A DNA stretch of 64,000 nucleotides, taken from NCBI RefSeq assembly GCF_965229315.1, contig NZ_CBDDJA010000002.1, positions 3,782,001 through 3,846,000 on the forward strand, read 5' to 3'. The DNA comes from Pelomonas sp965229315 (GTDB lineage Bacteria; Pseudomonadota; Gammaproteobacteria; Burkholderiales; Burkholderiaceae_C). Below, piece after piece: positions 55,335 to 63,915 of the stretch (position 1 is its first letter; each line of letters opens with the position of its first letter). The notes under the pieces are model-generated. The model was not told the DNA's origin and did no database searches. It saw only the letters and a program-made list of their open reading frames with translations. Made by a program: the position numbers and the translations under genes.

Positions 55335-56719
55335 CCCATGGGCTCGCCGCAGGTGATGGCGTAGGTGTCGCCCGGCATCAGCACGCCCTGGTCGACGAGG
55401 ATCTTCTCGGCCGCCGCCAGCGCCGTGTCGCGGTCGTCGAACTTGGGCATCAGCAGCGGCCGCACGTTGCGGTACAGCGCCATCTTGCGCTGGCTGACGG
55501 GCTGCGTCGTCAACGCGTAGATGGGCACCTGGATGCCGTGGCGGCTCATCCACAGCGCGGTGGAGCCCGACTCCGTCAACGCCAGGATGGCCTTGCAGCC
55601 CAGGTGGTGGGCCGTGAACAGCGCGCCCATCGCGATGGACTGGTCGATGCGGCCGAACTGGCGGTCGGTGAAGTTGGTGTCCAGCGTGACGAACTCGGCG
55701 CGTTCCGCCTCCAGCGCGATCGCGGCCATCTGCTCGATGGTCTCGATGGGGTACTTGCCGGCGGCCGTCTCGGCGGACAGCATGACGGCGTCGGTGCCGT
55801 CCAGCACCGCGTTGGCCACGTCGGACACCTCGGCGCGCGTGGGCACCGGGTTGACGATCATGGACTCCATCATCTGCGTGGCCGTGATGGCCACCTTGTC
55901 GAGCTGGCGGGCCAGCTTGATCATGCGCTTTTGCAGCGCCGGCACGGCCGCGTTGCCCACCTCCACGGCCAGGTCGCCGCGCGCCACCATGATGCCGTCG
56001 CTGGCCTTCAGGATGGCCTCCAGGTGCGGGATGGCCTCGTAGCGCTCGATCTTGGCGATCATGGACGGCTTGTGCCGCCACGGCTCGCCGGCCACGTTGG
56101 CGAGCTGGCGCGCCATCTCCATGTCGGTCGCGTTCTTGGGGAAGCTCACGGCCAGGTATTCGCACTGGAAGGACATCGCGGTCTTGATGTCGTCCATGTC
56201 CTTGGCGGTGAGCGCCGGCGCGGTCAGGCCGCCGCCCTGCTTGTTGATGCCCTTGTTGTTGGACAGCTCGCCGCCGAGCTTGACGGTCGTGTGCACCTGC
56301 GCGCCGCGCACCAGGTCCACCGTCAGCACCAGCAGGCCGTCGTTGAGCAGCAGCGTGTCGCCGGGCTTCACGTCGCGCGGCAGCTCCTTGTAGTCCAGGC
56401 TGGCGATGTCGGGGGTGCCCAGTTCGGTGCGGTCGGCGTCGAGGATGAACTTGGCGCCGGGGATCAGCTCGATCTTGTTGTTCTCGAACTTGCCGACGCG
56501 GATCTTGGGGCCTTGCAGGTCGGCCATGATGGCCACCGACTTGCCGACCCTGTCTGCAGCGGCACGCACCATCTGCGCGCGGTCGATGTGGTCCTGCGCC
56601 TTGCCGTGCGAGAAGTTCAGCCGCACCACGTCGACGCCGGCGCGGATCATCTTCTCCAGGATCTCCGGCGTGTTCGAGGCAGGGCCGAGGGTGGCGACGA
56701 TCTTGGTGGCGCGGGTCAT
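55289..56719 (-). CDS. pyk: Pyruvate kinase
   Basis: 476 residues from the ATG at 56719, with GAGACG upstream; a TTG at 56737 is an alternative. It makes pyruvate and ATP from phosphoenolpyruvate. Motifs in order: KIVATLGPASNTPE, VVRLNFSHG, IMADLQGPKIRVG, MVARGDLAVEV, PTRAEVSDVANAVLDGTDAVMLSAETAAGKYP and a C-terminal domain ending GYPGGTNMLKVCRVG. All catalytic residues appear present. It lies downstream of maeB and pgk on the same strand, with 86 bases to maeB, and its 3' end overlaps the hydrolase gene. Confidence 0.95.
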   Translation of the reverse strand: MTRATKIVATLGPASNTPEILEKMIRAGVDVVRLNFSHGKAQDHIDRAQMVRAAADRVGKSVAIMADLQGPKIRVGKFENNKIELIPGAKFILDADRTELGTPDIASLDYKELPRDVKPGDTLLLNDGLLVLTVDLVRGAQVHTTVKLGGELSNNKGINKQGGGLTAPALTAKDMDDIKTAMSFQCEYLAVSFPKNATDMEMARQLANVAGEPWRHKPSMIAKIERYEAIPHLEAILKASDGIMVARGDLAVEVGNAAVPALQKRMIKLARQLDKVAITATQMMESMIVNPVPTRAEVSDVANAVLDGTDAVMLSAETAAGKYPIETIEQMAAIALEAERAEFVTLDTNFTDRQFGRIDQSIAMGALFTAHHLGCKAILALTESGSTALWMSRHGIQVPIYALTTQPVSQRKMALYRNVRPLLMPKFDDRDTALAAAEKILVDQGVLMPGDTYAITCGEPMGYPGGTNMLKVCRVG

Positions 56720-56748
56720 GGACGTCTCGTTCTTCAAATAGGCCGCAG

Positions 56749-56754
56749 ATTATG
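56749..56754 (-). promoter_or_regulatory. Possible -10 box for pyruvate kinase
   Basis: CATAAT on the minus strand (5 of 6 matches) sits 29 bases before the ATG, in a small AT-rich patch of the 86-base gap after maeB. The matching -35 region is poor, and the upstream repeat GGCGCAGGGCGCAGG may take its place. If real, pyk has its own promoter and is not only read from maeB. Confidence 0.3.
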
Positions 56755-56805
56755 GTCCTGCGCCCTGCGCCAAAGTTTCGCCGTGTTACGTCGCCACGGC
56801 CGGGC

Positions 56806-59148
56806 TCAACCCCGGGCGACCCGCGCCTCCCGCGCGTCCGACGCCGCCAGCGCCGTCATGTTGATGATGCGGCGCACGGTGGCCGAAGGCGTCAGGATGT
56901 GCACCGGCCGGGCCGCGCCCAGCAGGATGGGCCCGACCGTCACGCCCTGGCCGGCACTGATCTTGAGCACGTTGAACAGGATGTTGGCGGCATCCAGCGT
57001 CGGCAGCACGAGCAGGTTGGCCGCGCCCTTGAGCTTGCTGTCGGGCAGGAAGGCCTGGCGCACGCTCTCCGACAGCGCGGCGTCGCCGTGCATCTCGCCG
57101 TCGCACTCGACCTGCGGGTGACGCGCCGAGAACAGCTCGTGTGCGCGGCGCATCTTGACGGCCGACGGCCGCGTGGACGAGCCGAACATCGAGTGGCTCA
57201 CGAAGGCCAGCTTGGGCGGCAGGCCGAAGCGGCTGACCTCCTCCGCGGCCATCGCGGCGATGTCGGCCAGCGTTTCGGCGTCCGGGTCGTCGTTGACGAA
57301 GGTGTCGGCGATGAACAGCGTCATCTTCTCCAGCATCAGCGCGTTCATCGCGGCGAACTGGCGCACACCCGCGCGCAGGCCGATGAGGTCGCTGACCTGC
57401 TCCAGGTGGCGGTCGAAGCGGCCCACCAGGCCGCAGATCATCGCGTCCGCGTCGCCCAGCTCGATGGCCAGCGCGCCGATGGCCGTGTTGGAGCGGCGCA
57501 CGGCGGACTTGGCCATCTCCGGCGTGAAGCCATTGCGCTTCATGCGGGCGTAGTAGGCCTCCCAGTACTGGCGAAAGCGCGGGTCGTCCTCGGGGTCGAT
57601 GACGGCCACGTCCTCGCCCAGCTTCAGGCGCAGGCAGGCGCGCTGGATGCGCGACGCGAGCACCGCGGGGCGGCCGATCAGCGTCGGGCGGCACAGGCCT
57701 TCGTCCAGCGCCACCTGCACCGCGCGCAGCACGCGTTCGTCCTCGCCCTCGGCGTAGATGACGCGCGCCGCCGAGCCCGTCGCGCTCATGGCCTTGGCGG
57801 CGGCGAACACCGGGCGCATGAACATGCCGGTCTGGTAGACGAAGCGCTCCAGCGACTGCCGGTACGCGTCGAGATCGGCGATGGGCCGCGTGGCGACGCC
57901 GTCCGCCGCCGCTGCCGCCGCCACGGCCGGCGCGATGCGCAGGATCAGCCGCGCGTCGAAAGGCTTGGGGATCAGGTAGTCCGGCCCGAACGCCAGCTCC
58001 TGGCCGGCGTAGGCCGCGGCCACCTCGTCCGAGGTCTCGGCCTTGGCCAGCGCCGCAATCTCGCGCACGCAGGCCAGCTTCATGCCCTCGGTGATCTTGG
58101 TGGCGCCGCAGTCCAGCGCGCCGCGGAAGATGTAGGGGAAGCACAGGACGTTGTTGACCTGGTTCGGGTAGTCCGAACGCCCGGTGGCGACGATGCAGTC
58201 CGGCCGCACCGCCTTCGCCAGCTCGGGGCGGATCTCCGGCTCGGGGTTGGCCAGCGCCAGGATGATGGGCTGCGTGCCCATGGTCTTGACCATCTCGGCG
58301 CTCAGCACGCCGGCGGCGGAACAACCGAGGAACACGTCGGCGCCCACGCAGACGTCGGCCAGCGTGCGCGCGGCCGTCACCTGGCAGTAGCGCTGCTTGG
58401 ATTCGTCCAGCTTGCCCGCCTTGGCGTCCTCTCGCTCGCTGTGGATGACGCCGCGCGAATCGCAGACGAACACATGCTCGCGCCGCACGCCCAGCCCCAC
58501 CATGACATCCAGGCAGGCGATGGCCGCAGCCCCCGCGCCGGACACGGCGACTTTGACCTTGGCGATGTCCTTGCCCACCAGCTCCAGGCCGTTCAGCAGC
58601 GCGGCCGACGAGATGATGGCGGTGCCATGCTGGTCGTCGTGGAACACCGGGATGTTCATCCGCTTGGACAGCTCGCGCTCGATGTAGAAGCACTCGGGCG
58701 CCTTGATGTCTTCGAGGTTGACGCCGCCCAGCGTCGGCTCCATGGCCGAGATGATGGCGATGAGCTTGTCCGGGTCGCGCTCGGCCAGCTCGATGTCGAA
58801 CACGTCGATGCCGGCGAACTTCTTGAAGAGGCAGCCCTTGCCTTCCATCACCGGCTTGGCCGCGAGCGGCCCGATGTCGCCCAGGCCCAGCACGGCCGTG
58901 CCGTTGGTGATGACGCCCACCAGGTTGCCGCGCGACGTGTACTCGGCCGCCAGCGACGGATCGCGCTCGATGTCCAGGCACGGGTAGGCCACGCCCGGCG
59001 AGTAGGCCAGCGACAGGTCGCGCTGGTTGGAGAGCGCCTTGGTCGGTGTGACGGAAATCTTGCCGCGCGTCGGGGCGCGGTGATAGTCCAGCGCGGCGTC
59101 GCGCAGTGCGGCTTCGGCGGCGGAAAGCGGGGCGTTGTTCTTGTCCAT
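56806..59148 (-). CDS. maeB: NADP-type malic enzyme with phosphotransacetylase-like C-terminus
   Basis: 780 residues from the ATG at 59148, preceded by GGAGA. It decarboxylates malate to pyruvate. The catalytic half (about 1-430) has SLAYSPGVAYPCLDIERDP, ITNGTAVLGLGDIGPLA, IPVFHDDQHGTAIISSA, NAD(P) loop VSGAGAAAIACLDVM and ANPEPEIRPELA. The C-terminal half (about 440-775) resembles phosphotransacetylase (VIYAEGEDERVLRAVQV; ILLGAARPVHILTPSATVRRIINM); in MaeB it serves as a regulatory acetyl-CoA-binding part. It lies between pgk and pyk on the same strand. Confidence 0.93.
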   Translation of the reverse strand: MDKNNAPLSAAEAALRDAALDYHRAPTRGKISVTPTKALSNQRDLSLAYSPGVAYPCLDIERDPSLAAEYTSRGNLVGVITNGTAVLGLGDIGPLAAKPVMEGKGCLFKKFAGIDVFDIELAERDPDKLIAIISAMEPTLGGVNLEDIKAPECFYIERELSKRMNIPVFHDDQHGTAIISSAALLNGLELVGKDIAKVKVAVSGAGAAAIACLDVMVGLGVRREHVFVCDSRGVIHSEREDAKAGKLDESKQRYCQVTAARTLADVCVGADVFLGCSAAGVLSAEMVKTMGTQPIILALANPEPEIRPELAKAVRPDCIVATGRSDYPNQVNNVLCFPYIFRGALDCGATKITEGMKLACVREIAALAKAETSDEVAAAYAGQELAFGPDYLIPKPFDARLILRIAPAVAAAAAADGVATRPIADLDAYRQSLERFVYQTGMFMRPVFAAAKAMSATGSAARVIYAEGEDERVLRAVQVALDEGLCRPTLIGRPAVLASRIQRACLRLKLGEDVAVIDPEDDPRFRQYWEAYYARMKRNGFTPEMAKSAVRRSNTAIGALAIELGDADAMICGLVGRFDRHLEQVSDLIGLRAGVRQFAAMNALMLEKMTLFIADTFVNDDPDAETLADIAAMAAEEVSRFGLPPKLAFVSHSMFGSSTRPSAVKMRRAHELFSARHPQVECDGEMHGDAALSESVRQAFLPDSKLKGAANLLVLPTLDAANILFNVLKISAGQGVTVGPILLGAARPVHILTPSATVRRIINMTALAASDAREARVARG

Positions 59149-59264
59149 GCGGGTCTCCGGAAGGGACAAGAAGGTTACGCCGCGTTTCTCCGGGGCGCAC
59201 CTGTGGCGCGATGCCGGATTGCTACCGGGTCATGCCGAAGCGGCAGCCCGGCGACATCGGTCGC

Positions 59265-60470
59265 TCAGCCCGCGGCGCGCTGGCTGAGGATCTCGAACGC
59301 GGGCAGCGTCTTGCCTTCGAGAATTTCCAGGAAGGCACCGCCGCCGGTGGAGATGTAGCCGACGTCAGCCTCGATGCCGTACTTGGCAATCGCGGCGAGC
59401 GTGTCGCCGCCGCCGGCGATGCTGAAGGCGCTGCTGTCGGCGATCGCGCGGGCTATTGCCTCGGTGCCATGGGAGAAGGCGTCGAACTCGAACACGCCCA
59501 CCGGGCCGTTCCAGACGATGGTGCCGGCGGCCTTCAACTGCTGGGCCAGCAGCGCGGCAGTCTTGGGGCCGATGTCCAGGATCAGGTCGTCATCGGCCAC
59601 GTCGGTGGCGGCCTTCACGGTGGCCTCGGCGTCGGCGGCAAAGCGCTTGGCGCAGACGACGTCCACGGGGATGGGCACCGCCGCGCCGCGCGCCTTCATC
59701 GACTCGATGACGGACTTGGCCTGGTCGACCAGATCGGGCTCGGCCAGCGACTTGCCGATCTTCAGCCCCGCGGCCAGCATGAAGGTGTTGGCGATGCCAC
59801 CGCCGACGATGAGGCCGTCCACCTTGGCTGAAAGCGCCTGCAGGATGGTCAGCTTGGTCGACACCTTGGAGCCGGCCACGATGGCCACCAGCGGTCGCTT
59901 CGGGTGCGCCAGCGCCTTCGTGATCGCGTCGATCTCCGCCGCCAGCAGCGGGCCGGCGCAGGCGATCCTGGCAAACTTGGCGATGCCGTAGGTGGTGGCC
60001 TCGGCGCGGTGGGCGGTGCCGAAGGCGTCGTTCACGAAGATGTCGCACAGCGCCGCGAGCTTCCTGGACAAGCCCTCGTCGCACTTCTTCTCGCCCTTGT
60101 TGACGCGGCAGTTCTCCAGCAGCACCAGCTCGCCGGGCTTGACGTCCACGCCGTCGACCCAGTCGCGTTGAAGCGGCACCGGGCGGCCCAGCAGTTCGGC
60201 CATGCGCGCAGCGACGGGCGCGAGCGAATCCTCGGGCTTGAATTCACCCTCGGTCGGGCGGCCCAGGTGGGACGTGACCATGACGGCCGCGCCGGCGTCC
60301 AGCGCCATGCGGATGGCCGGCAGCGACGCGCGGATGCGCGTGTCTTCGGTGATCTTGCCGCCACCTTCAGGTGAATGGTCCTGCGGCACGTTGAGGTCGG
60401 CGCGGATGAAGACGCGCTGGCCGGCCACCTGGCCGGCGGCGATCAGGTCGGAGAAGCGGATGACGTTCAT
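59265..60470 (-). CDS. pgk: Phosphoglycerate kinase
   Basis: 401 residues. It converts 1,3-bisphosphoglycerate and ADP to 3-phosphoglycerate and ATP. Motifs: RVFIRADLNVPQD near the start, VMVTSHLGRPTEGEF, the nucleotide-binding VAIVAGSKVSTKLTIL, VDGLIVGGGIANTF, IVWNGPVGVFEFDAF and AGGGDTLAAI near the end, all intact. The stop lies 116 bases before maeB. Upstream is a gap of 207 bases with strong hairpins, after azlD. Confidence 0.96.
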   Translation of the reverse strand: MNVIRFSDLIAAGQVAGQRVFIRADLNVPQDHSPEGGGKITEDTRIRASLPAIRMALDAGAAVMVTSHLGRPTEGEFKPEDSLAPVAARMAELLGRPVPLQRDWVDGVDVKPGELVLLENCRVNKGEKKCDEGLSRKLAALCDIFVNDAFGTAHRAEATTYGIAKFARIACAGPLLAAEIDAITKALAHPKRPLVAIVAGSKVSTKLTILQALSAKVDGLIVGGGIANTFMLAAGLKIGKSLAEPDLVDQAKSVIESMKARGAAVPIPVDVVCAKRFAADAEATVKAATDVADDDLILDIGPKTAALLAQQLKAAGTIVWNGPVGVFEFDAFSHGTEAIARAIADSSAFSIAGGGDTLAAIAKYGIEADVGYISTGGGAFLEILEGKTLPAFEILSQRAAG

Positions 60471-60576
60471 GGTCGGGCGGAGCAGTTGAGAAAACTGCGG
60501 CGATTCTCGCCGCTGCTCCGCACGCTGCCGCGTTGCAACCGCGGACCGGTGACGGGCCGCGCGAAGCCGGCCCGCA

Positions 60577-60672
60577 GGCGATGGGCTTGCGGCTCAAGCC
60601 GCAAGCATCGCCGTCCCCTCGGGGGACCGACCGGGCTCACCCGCGTTCAGCGGGTCGAGACCGGGCGAGGGG
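60577..60672. repeat. Structured intergenic element with stacked hairpins between azlD and pgk
   Basis: The 5' part is a long hairpin: GGCGAT (60577-60582) and GCTTGCGGCT (60585-60594) pair with AGCCGCAAGC (60597-60606) and ATCGCC (60607-60612), a 16-base stem with a two-base bulge and a two-base loop. A second stem GTCCCC/GGGGAC (60613-60627) follows, and GACCGGGC occurs twice (60629 and 60659). It lies after azlD on the minus strand and may end its transcript. The form suggests a REP-like element present many times in the genome. Confidence 0.6.
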
Positions 60673-60677
60673 CCGTT

Positions 60678-61007
60678 TCACCAGCCGAAGCCCAGCTTGA
60701 GCGTCAGCAGCACGGCCATGCCCACGACGATGGTGCCCAGGATGCCCTGGCGCCAGAAGTAGTAGGCCGCACCGGCCACGGCCGCGGGCCAGCGCGCGTC
60801 CTGCCAGGTCGCGATGACCTCGCCCTGCGTCATGAACACCTCGGGCGCGACGACCGCCACCAGCGCGGCCAGCGGTGCCATCTTCAGCAGCTCGCGCAGC
60901 CAGCCGGGGATGGGCAGCGGCTTGTCGCCGATCAGAAAGAAGCCGCGCGTCAGCACGGTGACGGCGCCCAGGCCCACCAGGGCCAGCCAGGTCATGGCCT
61001 CGCTCAT
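60678..61007 (-). CDS. azlD: AzlD-family branched-chain amino acid exporter, small subunit
   Basis: 109 residues with four hydrophobic segments. The family pattern is seen in AVTVLTRGFFLIGDKPLPIPGW and MAPLAALVAVVAPEV. AzlC and AzlD together export branched-chain amino acids and related compounds. The ATG overlaps the azlC stop by four bases (ATGA), so the two are translated together. A strongly structured region follows downstream. Confidence 0.88.
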   Translation of the reverse strand: MSEAMTWLALVGLGAVTVLTRGFFLIGDKPLPIPGWLRELLKMAPLAALVAVVAPEVFMTQGEVIATWQDARWPAAVAGAAYYFWRQGILGTIVVGMAVLLTLKLGFGW

Positions 61008-61720
61008 GCCTTGCCCCTGCGCGTGTCCAGCCACCAGCCCACGGCGCCCGCCGCGACGATGGCGCACAGGATGTTGAGCTTGAGCGGCAGCGAGTAGGTC
61101 GCGATGGACACGATGGCGGCGGTGAGCGCCACCCACCACAGCATGCGCTCCGCCAGCAGCGAGCACGACAGGCCCAGCAGCGCCAGCACGCCGGCGAAGC
61201 CGATGCCCCAGTGCGTGGGGATGCGGTCGGCCAGCAGGATGCCGGTGAAGGAGGTGAGCTGCCAGGCCGGCCAGTTCACGGCCACGCCGCCCCAGAAGTA
61301 GCGCCGCTGGCCCGCTGCCGGCACCGGGTCGGGGTAGCGGCGCACGAAGTAGACGAAGTTCAGGTCGGCCGAGAAGTAGCCGTGGAGGAGCCGCTCGCGC
61401 AGCCGCAGGTGGCCGATGTAGTGGCGCCACTGCGCGCTGAAGATGACGAAGCGCAGGTTGACGCAGAAGGCCGTGGCCAGCAGCACCCACAGCGGCGCGC
61501 CGGATGCGATCAGCGGCAGCGCCGTGAGCTGCGCGCTGCCGGCGAACACCAGCAGCGACATGCCCATGGCCAGCGGGAGGCTGAGGCCGCTCTTGACCAT
61601 GGTGACGCCGGTCACCAGGCCCCAGGCCGCCAGGCCCAGGGAGGGCGAGGCCATGTCGCGCGCGCCGGCTCGGAAATCAGGGTCGGCCGCGAGCGCGCGC
61701 AGCCTGATCGACAAACTCAT
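61004..61720 (-). CDS. azlC: AzlC-family branched-chain amino acid exporter, large subunit
   Basis: 238 residues with about five hydrophobic segments. Typical motifs are AAWGLVTGVTMVKSGLSLP, MSLLVFAGSAQLTALPLI and NLRFVIFSAQWRHYIGHL, the last followed by the conserved YFSADLNFVYFVRRY. With AzlD it forms an inner-membrane exporter for branched-chain amino acids. It is the first gene of the two-gene operon. No Lrp-type regulator is adjacent. Confidence 0.9.
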   Translation of the reverse strand: MSLSIRLRALAADPDFRAGARDMASPSLGLAAWGLVTGVTMVKSGLSLPLAMGMSLLVFAGSAQLTALPLIASGAPLWVLLATAFCVNLRFVIFSAQWRHYIGHLRLRERLLHGYFSADLNFVYFVRRYPDPVPAAGQRRYFWGGVAVNWPAWQLTSFTGILLADRIPTHWGIGFAGVLALLGLSCSLLAERMLWWVALTAAIVSIATYSLPLKLNILCAIVAAGAVGWWLDTRRGKA

Positions 61721-61744
61721 GCCGCCATTGTGGCGGCTCGGGCT

Positions 61745-62503
61745 TTACTGGCCGAGGCGACGGACCTTGCCGCTGCCGGCGATGGACGAGCTGATCTCCG
61801 GCGAGCCGACGTACTTCACGTCGCCCGAGCCGGCGATGGACACGTTCAGCCGGCGGGTGGCCTGCACCTGCGCGTCGCCGCTGCCGGCAATGCTGACCTT
61901 GACCTCCTCGGCCGCCAGCTCCGCGGCCTTCACGTCACCGCTGCCTGCGATGCTGACCGTGACGCTGCCCGCGCGGCCGGCCGCGACGATGTCGCCGCTG
62001 CCGCTGACCTTCAGGCCCAGGCGCTCGGCGTCCAGGCCGGCGAAGCGGATGTCGCCCGAACCGGCGATGGACGCATCCACGCCGCCGGTCTTCATCGCCT
62101 CGACCTTGACGGTGCCCGAGCCGGCCACGGCCACCGCGCGCAGCGCCGGCATCTCGATGGTGAAGACGGGCGTGGTGGACGTGCTGATGTTGTAGCCCTT
62201 CCTGGGCTCGATCTGCAGCGTGCGGCCCTTGGAACCGTCGACGACGCGGGTCTCGATGTAGGGCAGCAGGTTGCGGTCGGCCTTGACCTCGACCTTGGTG
62301 CCGGCGCCCTGGCGGATGACCACGTTGAAGCCGCCGGCCATGGACACACCGTCGAACGCGCCGGTGTCGCGGGCTTCCGTGGCGATGTCGCCGTTGCCGG
62401 TGACCCGCTCGTTGTTGTTCCAGCTCCAGGCGCCGGCGGGGGCGCTGAGGGCGACAGCAGCGGTGACGAGGCCGAGGGCGAAGAGGCGGCGGGAGAGGGT
62501 CAT
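61745..62503 (-). CDS. DUF2807 (GIN-domain) exported beta-repeat protein
   Basis: 252 residues from the ATG at 62503. A signal peptide (LSRRLFALGLVTAAVALSAP) ends near GAWSW. The mature part has seven copies of a 19-25 residue unit centred on GSGD (AVAGSGTVK, SIAGSGDIR, KVSGSGDIV, SIAGSGDVK, SIAGSGDAQ, SIAGSGDVK, SIAGSGKVR), which predicts a right-handed beta-solenoid. The domain is called the putative auto-transporter adhesin head GIN domain. Function is unknown. Asp at each GSGD turn could bind calcium or line a stack. Confidence 0.88.
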   Translation of the reverse strand: MTLSRRLFALGLVTAAVALSAPAGAWSWNNNERVTGNGDIATEARDTGAFDGVSMAGGFNVVIRQGAGTKVEVKADRNLLPYIETRVVDGSKGRTLQIEPRKGYNISTSTTPVFTIEMPALRAVAVAGSGTVKVEAMKTGGVDASIAGSGDIRFAGLDAERLGLKVSGSGDIVAAGRAGSVTVSIAGSGDVKAAELAAEEVKVSIAGSGDAQVQATRRLNVSIAGSGDVKYVGSPEISSSIAGSGKVRRLGQ

Positions 62504-62631
62504 GGCGGGCTCCGACGGGATTGCGATGGACCGCATGTTGCCCATCACCACGCCGGCTGCCGAGTGCAGCGCGACGATGCGCAGGAACGGGGGGCCGAAA
62601 TGCGGCTGGGCGTGCCAGCCCGGCGGGCGAG

Positions 62632-63012
62632 TCAGTGGCCCTTGGCCTTGTCGGGTACCTTCTCGGCCGCCTTCGCGGCGGTTTTCTCGGCCGGCTTGTC
62701 CTCGGCATCGTCGGCGGGCGGCTTCACGGCGCCCGGGCGCGGCACGACGGGCGCGATGCCTTCGAGCTTGTTCTCGCGCATGTACTCGTCCATCTCGCGC
62801 CAGCCGGTGTAGATGGCCGCCTTCTGCGCCTTGGGGTTCAGCACGTAGCAGTCCTCGATGGCGCGCATGGCGTGCCGGCAGGCGCTGCCGATGGCCTTGC
62901 CCTCGGCTTCCTTGGCGGCGGCCACCTTGACGGGGTCGTCGATGCCCAACTGCTCGCAGGCACTGAGGGCGGCGAGCAGCGGCAGGGCGAGGGCAACGAG
63001 GAGGCGCTTCAT
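62632..63012 (-). CDS. Small lipoprotein of unknown function
   Basis: 126 residues from the ATG at 63012. The signal peptide KRLLVALALPLLAALSAC ends in a lipobox LSAC, so Cys at about residue 19 is lipidated. The middle has two cysteines (SACRHAMRAIEDCYVLN) and an amphipathic helix, and the last 40 residues are Lys/Ala/Pro-rich (DAEDKPAEKTAAKAAEKVPD), a low-complexity tail that may span or touch the cell wall. I do not recognise a family. It ends 37 bases downstream of htpX on the same strand and may be cotranscribed with it. Confidence 0.7.
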   Translation of the reverse strand: MKRLLVALALPLLAALSACEQLGIDDPVKVAAAKEAEGKAIGSACRHAMRAIEDCYVLNPKAQKAAIYTGWREMDEYMRENKLEGIAPVVPRPGAVKPPADDAEDKPAEKTAAKAAEKVPDKAKGH

Positions 63013-63048
63013 CCTGAGACCTATCGGCGCTTGGCGGGCCAACTTGAG

Positions 63049-63915
63049 TCAGCGCCGCACGGCGCCCGGTGCGGCCTGCGCCATCGCCAGCAGGCGCGCG
63101 ACGCGCTCCTCGGTGGCCGGGTGGGTGGAGAACAGCCCGCGCAGGCCACCGGCGGACAGCGGGTTCATGATCATCATCTGCGCCGTCTCCGGGTGCGCCT
63201 CGGCGGGGCCGAGCGGGATGCCTTGCGCGTAGCGGTGGATCTTGTCCAGCGCCGAAGCCAGCGCCGCCGGGTCGCCGGAGATTTCGGCGCCGCCGCGGTC
63301 GGCCTCGAACTCGCGGGCGCGGCTGATGGCCATCTGAATCAGGCTGGCGGCCAGCGGCGCCAGGATCGCCACGGCGATGCCGGCCAGCGGGTTGGCCGGC
63401 CGGCCGTTCGCGTCGCGTCCGCCGAAGAAGGCCGCGAAGTTGGCCAGCATGGAGATCGCGCCGGCCATGGTCGCGCTGATGGTGCTGATGAGGATGTCGC
63501 GGTGCCCCACGTGGGCCAGCTCGTGCGCCATCACGCCGCGCAGTTCGCGCTCGGACAGCACGCGCAGGATGCCGGTCGTCGCCGCCACGGCGGCATGCTC
63601 GGGGTCGCGGCCGGTCGCGAAGGCGTTGGGCGCGTCCTCGTTGATGAGGTAGACCTTGGGCATGGGCAGGCCGGCGCGCTGCGACAGCTCCTGCACCATG
63701 CGGTACAGCTGCGGCGCCGAACTCTCGTCCACGGCTTGCGCGTTGTACATCTTCAACACCATGTCCGCGGAGAACCAGTAGCTGAAGAAATTCATGCCGA
63801 CGGCCACGGCCAGCGCGATCAGCATGCCGGTCTGGCCGCCGATCATGGCGCCGACGGCCATGAACAGCGCCGTGATGGCGGCCATCAGGATGGCGGTCTT
63901 CACGAGGTTGAACAT
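63049..63915 (-). CDS. htpX: HtpX-type zinc membrane protease
   Basis: 288 residues, the usual length. Two N-terminal helices (FNLVKTAILMAAITALFMAV; GMLIALAVAVGMNFFSYWF) precede the catalytic HEXXH in GVMAHELAHVGHRDIL, with a third zinc ligand Glu in AREFEADRGGAEISGD. Two further helices lie in between. HtpX is an M48 inner-membrane quality-control protease that removes damaged membrane proteins. It is complete within the window; beyond it to 64000 I see no further feature. Confidence 0.95.
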   Translation of the reverse strand: MFNLVKTAILMAAITALFMAVGAMIGGQTGMLIALAVAVGMNFFSYWFSADMVLKMYNAQAVDESSAPQLYRMVQELSQRAGLPMPKVYLINEDAPNAFATGRDPEHAAVAATTGILRVLSERELRGVMAHELAHVGHRDILISTISATMAGAISMLANFAAFFGGRDANGRPANPLAGIAVAILAPLAASLIQMAISRAREFEADRGGAEISGDPAALASALDKIHRYAQGIPLGPAEAHPETAQMMIMNPLSAGGLRGLFSTHPATEERVARLLAMAQAAPGAVRR

